Shown: positions 56,680-64,000 of the stretch, in pieces
How the letters are laid out: each line of letters begins with the position of its first letter
Numbering within the stretch: position 1 is the first letter of the stretch
From: Platerodrilus igneus
Taxonomy: Eukaryota > Arthropoda > Insecta > Coleoptera > Lycidae
NCBI GenBank assembly: GCA_036346225.1
Contig: JARFIW010000494.1
Span: forward strand, 248,001-312,000
DNA length: 64,000 bases
Reading direction: 5' to 3'
Position numbers and translations under genes: made by a program
Notes under the pieces: generated by a model
What the model saw: the letters and a program-made list of their open reading frames with translations, nothing else
Told to the model about the DNA's origin: nothing
Database searches by the model: none

Positions 56680-56684
<5 letters not shown>
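56391..56684. repeat. Perfect 109-bp inverted repeat (hairpin element)
   Basis: Arm 1 (56391-56499) and arm 2 (56576-56684) are exact reverse complements over 109 bases, separated by a 76-bp spacer. The arms contain the word AACGTTTCGGAAAATTTG and its complement. The outer end of arm 2 runs directly into a (TA)n tract. This is the structure of a foldback/hairpin MITE. Complete identity of the arms implies recent formation or gene conversion. There is no coding capacity. Confidence 0.9.

Positions 56685-56722
<38 letters not shown>
56685..56722. repeat. (TA)n microsatellite
   Basis: About 38 bp of TA repeat flanking the palindrome on the right. Confidence 0.95.
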
Positions 56723-56727
<5 letters not shown>

Positions 56728-57143
56728 AACAATTTTATTTTTGGTTAATAAATCCATTCATAAAAGTGCAAGAATTATAAAACACTTTTATTAAAATAAT
56801 AAGTAAAATACATTTAACAACTTTGGTAATACGATAAAGCGGCATCTTTATGTGGCATTCTATGAATAGTCGAATATCTGTGTCTTCTATAGCAATTTGC
56901 AAGCGCGTTTTGGTTGGCAGCCCCCTCCTGGGACACTCCGTTCGTCCGAGCGAGTTTGATAATCAGTCGGACATGCGTGGTAGAAGAGTCAAGATGTACG
57001 AAAAGACGCAGGCCGCCAATTTGCGTATAAATTTTGAGCAGTCGGGACACATCTTTGAATAGCGGTTGGTATCCTATGAACGTTATTAAATTGTTTAATT
57101 GAGATATTTTATTTAGCGCAAGAACAACATTAACCATGCACTT
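56723..57143. other. Less AT-rich stretch with open frames on both strands, unassigned
   Basis: A 115-codon minus frame (57161-56814) and a 70-codon + frame overlap here. Neither shows a recognisable domain. The segment is less AT-rich than its surroundings and may be part of a long LTR of the family with its primer-binding-like site near 58645. Confidence 0.35.
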
Positions 57144-57340
57144 TGAAAATAGGAAATCCAATGACTTTTGTTAAAACCACTTTGTATTACGACGTGTAAA
57201 ATGCAACTTAGAAGATAAGAAATTCAATCCTTTTTGTTAAAACCACTTTGTTTTACGACGTGTAAAAAGCAACTTAGAAGATGGAAAGTTTAACCAATTT
57301 ATAGAAGACCATTTTATTATACAGCGTAAAGATGCTATTT
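57144..57340. repeat. ~69-bp tandem duplication
   Basis: Two close copies of a unit containing TTTTGTTAAAACCACTTTGT and TACGACGTGTAAAA.GCAACT, starting at about 57144 and 57216, and a third, decayed copy to about 57340. Confidence 0.75.
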
Positions 57341-58339
57341 GGTAAGGCAGCGTGATTCAACATATTGCAGCAGCTGACGAATGTATTGTGACTGCATTTA
57401 ATTCGACACCTGGAACAATTCCATGTGGTAGAAGCTGTTTAGGATGAGCTGGGTCCACACAACATGCAGTAAACTCCGCTTGATATAACAAGTACCTCAT
57501 CAAGGCTAGAAAAGCAGTTTTGGTTCGTAGTTAGCTTTAAGAATCTTTTTTGGTGTTACACATTAGAAACACTTTAATTTGTTTGATTGTGTAAAAGTAC
57601 GAATATTATAAAAATTTCAATTATTTGTTGAGCTGGAATTTTCCAGTGTTAAAATTACAATTCACTATTTTGATAGTTTAAGAAACAACACACGTGGTTC
57701 ATTATGTACCGTTAGTAACAGCAACAGGTGTTACTGACGTCACTTGTTTGTCTGCAGTGTACTGCTGACAGATGTGTTCTAGAAAGCAAGTGCTTCGAAC
57801 AGCGTTAGCCCAAGTTGAGTAAACAAGAATATTTTTGTGATCTGCTTTTTTAGAAATTAAAACTAATACAAGTAATTTAGAAAAGGAAAAACTTGAGTAG
57901 CAACATTTTTAAAATGTAACCTGCCTGAACAGATCTGCACGGGTCGGACCTTTTTTGTGTAACAAGTTTACACTAAGCTGTAAAATATTTGATTATGAAT
58001 AATTTTGATAAACCTTAATTTAAAATTCACGAAGTCATTCAAATATTTATTAAATTTTGTTGCATTGCATTTTGTTTTAAAAGAGATTCTTTTGAGTAAA
58101 TTATTGGTTCAAGATTAAAGTTTTTTATTTTGATCAAATATGATCAAACCTAACAACAGGAAACTAATATCTTTAAGAGTAGAATTTTGATGCCAATTTT
58201 ATATAGAAAATATCTTTTTAATATTTCTTTAGGTATGTTTGCGGGACACAAATAGTGTTCCACTTTTCTATTAATCTAATTATTACAATTTCTTACAGGA
58301 ACAGCGTCTTATTTTGTTAAGACAGGTTTTTGTCATCGA
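57341..58339. other. Non-coding
   Basis: AT-rich with a few less AT-rich words (57400-57500 and 57690-57800). No coding frame or known repeat recognised; possibly LTR interior. Confidence 0.35.
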
Positions 58340-58682
58340 AGGCGATTTTTTTTCTTTGGGTTTCCACGTCCGCCCCTAGAAATATGCCACGCAATTATCA
58401 TAAATAAGTCAGGACTTGGTGGCGCCTATTTGTTTTAGATTAAGTTTGACCTACAATCAGATTTCGACTTACCTCCCCATTTCTCATAGCTCTACCCAAG
58501 GAATACACCCCTAGTTATGTCGGAAGACTTCGTTACACTTGCTCATAACGTGAGACCAGCTATATGTAAGAAAAATTAGTTTCACTGGCTTTCAATAAAC
58601 GTAGGGCAGTTGCTTCAAAAAAAAAATAAGTTTCACTGGCTCACAACGTGGGGCTGGTGTTTTTAGAGAAAGAAAACCGTCG

Positions 58683-58684
<2 letters not shown>
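58340..58684 (+). mobile_element. LTR-end/leader fragment related to 37090-37465
   Basis: Shares GGACTTGGTGGCGCC, CTCTACCCAAGGAATA and TCGGAAGA with 37090-37350. It then has two AACGTG(A/G)G(G/A)C words (58548 and 58648: CAACGTGGGGCTGG), the 3' half of a lysine-tRNA-type primer-binding sequence. A CGTCGCAATATATA junction leads into the next (TA)n. Confidence 0.5.

Positions 58685-58733
<49 letters not shown>
58685..58733. repeat. (TA)n microsatellite in the leader
   Basis: About 48 bp of TA, directly following the leader at 58645-58684. Confidence 0.95.
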
Positions 58734-58737
<4 letters not shown>

Positions 58738-59224
58738 TACTTTGTGCACTTTCTTCAATAGCACAGCACGAGCTCGAGACATAATTACAAACAAATGTTT
58801 TAACACTGCAGTCTACAAACTCACTCACTGGACCAGATGCTTAGTTGTCGTACACACAAAATTATTGCTATTCTTCTTAAAAAGATCTGGAACAGGAGGG
58901 AATTAAATAGGACTAACGTAGATAAATGGTGCCTGAACATCCCGTCCACCAAAATAAATGGATATTTATTTTATGATAAGCAAGCAAATTTTGACAAACT
59001 AAACTTATACAAATAATTAGTAGATAACTATATACAAGTTTACAGTCAAGAATAATTGGCTAAGCACTAAGACTCTGTTGACAAAAGACAGAGCGTTGTG
59101 ATGCTACTCCATGCAGTTTTAACCGTAATGAAGTATGTTATCTTTGCCTGCATACTGATCAATTATCCTACCCAACTTCCATTGTAAAAGAAGAGAATTG
59201 TTATCCTTCATTAAAACAAGTAAA
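58734..59224. other. Non-coding
   Basis: AT-rich. No supported feature. It lies on the C-terminal side of the minus-strand BEL/Pao fragment. Confidence 0.4.
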
Positions 59225-59642
59225 CGAAGAGATTTTCATTGCAAAACCTTAAACCACTGATTAAGAGGAATTTCTGTAAGATTAGTTTTGGGTAGAAACA
59301 AAATAGGTTCAAAAGTTAAGAAATGACTGAAAGTTAAGTTCTCCAAATTGTTAGGGTCTGAATTTAGTGACCCTAAAGTCAAGAATTCAAAAGTGCTTTA
59401 AATTGTACTAACACAGTATTTAGTAATCCATAAGTTATTTGTTGTTTTCTGGTAACATGAGACAAATGTGTTTCTACAGTCTTAATACACGCCTCCCAAG
59501 GCCACAAAATGTGAACTTGATGAGGGTAAAAAGACCACTCATCATTTTCTGTTTCTGCTGCATGTTTTAAAACCTCTTGATTTTTATCTCCCACGCCCAC
59601 AAAATTGGTATCAGTCGCTATACATATGGACACATCTTCCAT
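59225..59642 (-). pseudogene. BEL/Pao-type integrase fragment
   Basis: Minus frame 59642-59379 reads ATDTNFVGVGDKNQEVL, then WSFYPHQVHILWPWEACIKT, then LNTVLVQFKALLNS. This aligns with the BEL/Pao integrase core S/DNGTNFVGA...W.FNPP.APHFGGLWEA.VKS...L...L.QIEA.LNSRPL: the second catalytic aspartate and the glutamate of WEA are both present. Further left, to about 59225, remnants of DPNNLE.LT...FL and IPLNQWFKVLQ match the following TPGHFL...INRWQ region in other frames. The protease, RT and first integrase aspartate are not found nearby. Confidence 0.75.
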
Positions 59643-61235
59643 GTCGAGAAATAAACCTGCAAAATGCTGCCATTAGATCCAAGACTAATTCTAAGTGCGC
59701 CACTTTTGTGCTAAAACAAAGAAATAGATGCAGATAAGCATTTAATGTTTTGCTCCTCGGACTTTATTCATCGTAACCAAAAATAAAGCTGAAAAAATAG
59801 ATAATCGTATGTGAGAAACTTTTTCTTATGTGACTTGCACATGAGGTAAATATCCCAAGCAAGGAACTATAGAAGTAGGTTTGATTTAAAAACAGCCAAC
59901 ACACTGAGAAGTTGGTTACTACTAACTGTCTTTTTTTAATTTGACCAAATCTTCCGAAAATGTGGTAACCTAGACGTGGTTAACCAGTAATGTGTCTTTT
60001 CACCTAGTTGAATTTTCCCAAATGTATAGAAATTTGGATTAGCTAAATCTAGTCCATTGATATAATCCTATTGCTATTTGGGTAAAGGTGTGGCTGGCAT
60101 TTGACCATATATTTTAGATAAAATGAAAAATCACAATTTGTAAGTTAATTCACTTTCGGTAAGAATACGAGGTTTAATAGAACAAGTCATATTACCATTG
60201 ATTGCTGAAAAACTTAATCACAAACCCTGAACTTTTGCTAGACATTTCCTCTTTTGTAGAAAAAGCCTTTAATGAAAATTTTGAGTAATAAAGTTGGGCA
60301 TACTTCCAATATCTAACGGTGATCTTATAGTTTGGAAAATTTTAAAACCATCAAAAATTGATACCTGAGTAGCTAAAAAGTTGTAGTATTTACAACCGAA
60401 CGAGAAAATAATGTACCGACATCAGGAACCAGAATCGCTGCAGAAGGTGTTGCAGTGGCTTTTTCTGATCAACAATTTTTGCTCTGTCAGATATATGAGA
60501 AGTATTTGCACTATGAAATACTGTATGGTATGATATCGTTTACGGCATGTCTTGCAAGCATATTAGTATTTACAATTTTTCAACTGCTGCGAACTAAAAC
60601 AATCCATACACAATTTTTCTTGTTGACAATATCAAACCTTTCCCTGCGGGAATTCCTTACATTTATAATTGCATGTGTATTACTACACAGTGAACATTTT
60701 TTGCTGTGCAATTGTTGAAATAAGTGAAGCACGAATTACTTGTTCAGCAGAACTAGAAGGAAATGCATCACCTTTACTAGTTTTTGCCTCTTTTTGATTG
60801 CATCTTCTCATTTATTTCCAACACCTTAAAAGTTTGCTCTAGAAAGAATGTCAATTCATCAAAAGTGGAAATTTGCGATTTGTTTTACAGTTCAAATCTC
60901 CTAGCAGTATGTACATCCAAGTGTTGCAACAACCAATTGAATGTTCCTAAAACTTTGCAATGCACTTATATTTTCCACAAACAAATTTAGTAACGAACAT
61001 AAACTCCCTAAAATAACAGAATTGATTTTCAAAGCCTCTTTCATACAATTTAAATGCATAGTGAGGAGGAACCCTTTGTTTTGATATGTCAACTTTAACT
61101 TTTAGAGCAATTGGAAAATATTTACACATGGTTGAAAATCTTAAACGAGGCTGCTACAATTCGAAACGCTAATTGGTTCGATGTGGATATTAGACAATGC
61201 TGGTGACACTGGACCAATAACAAGTGATTGTTCAT
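59643..61235. other. Non-coding, possible BEL/Pao debris
   Basis: Short frames on both strands (for example 60455-60718 plus and 61129-60901 minus) without recognisable motifs. Position between two minus-strand pieces of likely BEL/Pao origin suggests decayed pol sequence, but I cannot show it. Confidence 0.35.
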
Positions 61236-61475
61236 TTATCGCGACAAGTGATAGTTTATTTTCAAAACGCTTTTTAAAATTGAATAAAAAGTTTTAATTT
61301 GCAACATGTATATTTCTTTAATGCTGTCATATTCCATATTTATCAAACAATCACGGTATAATTTTTTATATTCAGAAACAACAGCTGATGATGACTGAAG
61401 TGTTGCATCCCCTTTAGCAAAATTTTGACCAAAATTAAAATTGCAGTTTTTAGATATATCATGCAGTTTAAACAT
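61236..61475 (-). pseudogene. Possible BEL/Pao pol fragment
   Basis: Minus frame reading MFKLHDISKNCNFNFGQ, then SSSAVVSEYKKLYRDCLINM and EYDSIKEIY. The order 'RFxxxLP...LG.S...A..R...LE......S.YK.F..EY..LGHM' occurs just before the BEL/Pao reverse transcriptase and gives a loose match. Upstream of the integrase fragment in the same orientation, it is in the expected order. Similarity is weak. Confidence 0.3.
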
Positions 61476-62723
61476 AAATTTCCTTCAAAAATCAACCTTT
61501 CCATGGACAGAACTATGATGTCAAAAACATGCTGTCCTCTAAAAAGCGAAATCAAACGAAACAAATAAATTATTTAATAACCATCCAAAACTACCAAATT
61601 CTAAAAGGAAAAGTTGTTTAACGCTAATACTGGAAATAACTATAGTTATTATTCTTAAAGGGGGTAAGAACAGGAGAGGATGAAACAGAGCTAAAGTAAG
61701 TAAATGGTACCTGAACAGCCGACACTCTAAACACAATATAACAGTTAACACAAAAGCGAACATAAACAGCAGTTAAAATATGTGCAGGCATTTCTCATAG
61801 AATGTAACACTTATATAAGCAACTTTGATATAACACAACTTAATCGAAGTGTGATAAACACTTGTGTATACAGTTTTCATAGATGAATACATTATAATGG
61901 ACTGTAGCGCAAAAACTTGTGTAGTAAGCATAGATTAAACTCAATACATTGTATTGACCAGGTGCTGACCATAATTAACATGATTTAAAGTAAATTAGAT
62001 TTGTTGGATGCAACGAAAAAAAAGCAAAGTTAGTTATATATAAAACGGTTACCTGAAAACATCGAATATGTAGAGATATGACAACGTGAGATTGCAAATG
62101 GAATAGGCTGCTCTGTGTGACACCGCCGGACAAGCTAAAAATCAAAAAGTAAAAATTAAGTGAAGTTAATTTGGAATTTACAAAGGTAGTGAGGCAAGTG
62201 AATTGTAGAAGGTTCAACGGAACACAGTTGCAAGGGATAGAAATGCGGCATAGGATAAAATATGTGAACCTACTTTCATGTTGGGCGAGGTATATTCAAT
62301 GCATCTGAGGGTGGAATTAGTGGCGTTCTGATTGTTTAAAATGATTGGACCTGGAATTATTCATCCTGACATTAAATTGAAATTTTGGGTAGTTGTAAAT
62401 GTCGTTTGAAAGAAAAAAAGAGGAAATATATCATTAACGGAATGGAATGCTGATGTCGTCTTGGCAATTTAAGTGAATGAATGAACTGTAAGTAACATTA
62501 CATGCTTGTTTATGAATTGGTATAATTTATATGTGAGTGTTGGACTTAAATATGGTTGATGTTTTGTAACATGTCAATTTACTGTTCCCTTGCCATGTTA
62601 CATTGTGGTCCAATTTCCTTCAATATAAAAGTATTATTCGTCTTAATTTTATACTAATACCGTTTACAATCACAGGTTAGTTTTGATTTATGTAACATTT
62701 TCCTTTAGTATTATTAAATAATA

Positions 62724-62726
<3 letters not shown>
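61476..62726. other. Non-coding
   Basis: AT-rich with short minus frames that lack motifs. No supported feature. Confidence 0.4.

Positions 62727-62763
<37 letters not shown>
62727..62763. repeat. (TA)n microsatellite
   Basis: About 37 bp of TA repeat at the leader end of repeat copy B. Confidence 0.95.
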
Positions 62764-62765
<2 letters not shown>

Positions 62766-64000
62766 CTGTGAATCTTCTCATTATCTGCAGGTACTGGCCC
62801 TTTAAAAAAAAACATTCGAGCCCCACAGTTTGGGCGTCAAGAATGCTGTGTTTCCTTTAAAATCCGTGAACTACGCTTTTCGCCTCGGCTGCTCACCTAA
62901 TGTTATAAACCTCCTCATTCATAAAAAAAAACAACACATTCCTACCAAAAACATCAACGTTAACTCTATTTACATCAATATTCAGAATACATAAAAATTT
63001 CAAAATTAAAATTCAGCATAAAATTCAGTTTTAAAAAGAATTTCAGGATTAATTTTATTATCATTTTACTGTGCATCCAAAATTAAAGTCCTTGTTGGAT
63101 GCCTACTAATTAATATAACAATATAAGCAGACCGGAGTCTGAGTATAAAGGGAGCATCTACCACCCCTTTACGTTAATTAACCAGGTTTGTCTAATTGAG
63201 CTCAAAGACATACCCAAAGTTTCATCATATTCCCGAACATCAAAACAAAATACCCCTTTTTACTTAAACAAGCAAATTTCATCTTAAAATTAAACTTTTA
63301 TGGTTAGAACAATTTTACTAATGTCCATTTAAAGTAAATCAATTATAAAGTCATTCAATATACACAAAAAATGTCAAACAAAATAGTATAATTTACCTGA
63401 AGGTTACTGTCCTCGTAGCTTCAAAGTATCGTTTCTTTAGTTAATCACACCATTCACCAGGATTATATTTACGGCTTCTGATTCTCTACGCTTTTAAATT
63501 TTCTCCATCACCATCCATTCAAAGTCGTTTCTGGGCCTTTCCGGAACTCATCTGTGTTTATCTGACCCTTGTTTCATGGATCCAGACACGTATTTGAACC
63601 ATTTAATTATTAACACCCCCGAAAAATCGCAAAGAATTCATGCTTCTGTCACCAATATACGCCAAAACTGCCTACTTTTGTGTATACATTCGTCGTTGTA
63701 AATTTTGCTGATTGGTACAGTGAAACTAAATTTTATTACCTTGTATCTAAGTGCACTGAAGTACATTCATGTTAGCACGTAAATAACAAGCTATTTTGAA
63801 TCACTAAAATATACTAGCAAACTTTAAATTATTTAATCAAACTAAAATGCACGGTTTACCATCTTTAATCAAGTCGCGTATGTACGAGCTTTTAACGCAT
63901 CGAATCGTCAAAAGTCTAAGAGAGCTTGTTTATATTCATCTCGGTATATATAGCAAAAAGCCTGTCTGTCGGTCGAGTCTCTAAAACGGCCAGTTTCTAG
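62764..64000 (-). mobile_element. LTR/leader fragment, copy B of the 1.2-kb direct repeat
   Basis: Second copy of the segment at 50085-51290, same orientation. On the minus strand it holds TGACGCCCAAACTGTGGGGC (near 62830), a better match than copy A to the lysine-tRNA-type primer-binding sequence, followed by leader and (TA)n at 62727-62763. Shared blocks include CATCAACGTTAACTCTATTT, TAAGCAGACCGGAGTCTGAG and CCTGTCTGTCGGTC. Compared with A it has an extra ~30 bp near 62845-62875. It is cut by the window end. Confidence 0.6.

Noticed and set aside
56814..57161. 115-codon minus frame in a less AT-rich block
   Set aside because: An overlapping frame on the other strand is equally open; no domain recognised, so function is not assigned.
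60455..60990. Hydrophobic + frames resembling membrane segments
   Set aside because: Hydrophobicity is explained by AT-rich composition; no conserved residues, and the region lies between decayed minus-strand BEL/Pao pieces.
1..64000. tRNA or rRNA genes
   Set aside because: I looked for B-box-like GGTTCGANNCC words and cloverleaf-like arms and saw none that I could support by eye; a tRNAscan run would be decisive.

Overview
This window looks like AT-rich euchromatin of an arthropod, most likely an insect. It has spliced genes with GT/AG introns, long introns packed with transposon relics, CFDP2-like (RTE-type), Jockey, Gypsy, BEL/Pao, hAT, mariner and pogo-like elements, many (TA)n microsatellites and no bacterial gene organisation. 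The species cannot be named from the sequence alone.

Only one host gene is recognisable. It lies on the + strand from about 3.03 kb (TATA box) to 49.85 kb (AATAAA) and encodes a small secreted cysteine-rich protein built of von Willebrand factor C-like half modules. Its exons are 3109-3157 (signal peptide), 20557-20803, 34337-34452, about 34475-34750, 49480-49530 and 49585-49716. Intron phases match at the junctions 1/2, 2/3, 4/5 and 5/6. The exon 3/4 region and the last exon carry frame breaks. Nearly everything between the exons is transposable-element debris.

Intron 1 (3.2-20.5 kb) holds a minus-strand gag ORF with its LTR, a hAT relic, two related LTRs, a nearly full-length RTE-type LINE with a 12-bp target duplication and a 3' LINE scrap. 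Intron 2 (20.8-34.3 kb) holds a DD41D mariner with TA duplications and >100-bp inverted repeats, a pogo-like transposase relic and a ~97-bp satellite with a three-monomer higher-order repeat. A LINE sits in that satellite with an 8-bp duplication, and inside the LINE lies a truncated Gypsy element. A 1.5-kb TG...CA element also interrupts the array. A strange mosaic segment next to exon 3 interleaves two neighbouring sequences.

Intron 4 (34.8-49.5 kb) holds a retroelement leader with a 31-bp minisatellite, a young Jockey-type LINE, and a further RTE LINE split by a 4.6-kb DNA transposon with TTAA ends, which itself contains another LINE scrap. Downstream of the gene (50-64 kb) are diverged LTR/leader pieces of a Gypsy-like family with a lysine-tRNA-type primer binding site followed by (TA)n, a perfect 109-bp palindrome and BEL/Pao fragments.

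The most interesting item is the Gypsy element at 27.1-29.56 kb. Downstream of integrase, in the same reading frame, it carries a macro domain resembling the ADP-ribosyl-glutamate hydrolase TARG1/OARD1, followed by a CCCH zinc finger that ends at the polypurine tract and 3' LTR. A retrotransposon carrying a captured ADP-ribose-processing domain is the best candidate here for an under-described system. This copy is broken and has lost a predicted catalytic aspartate.
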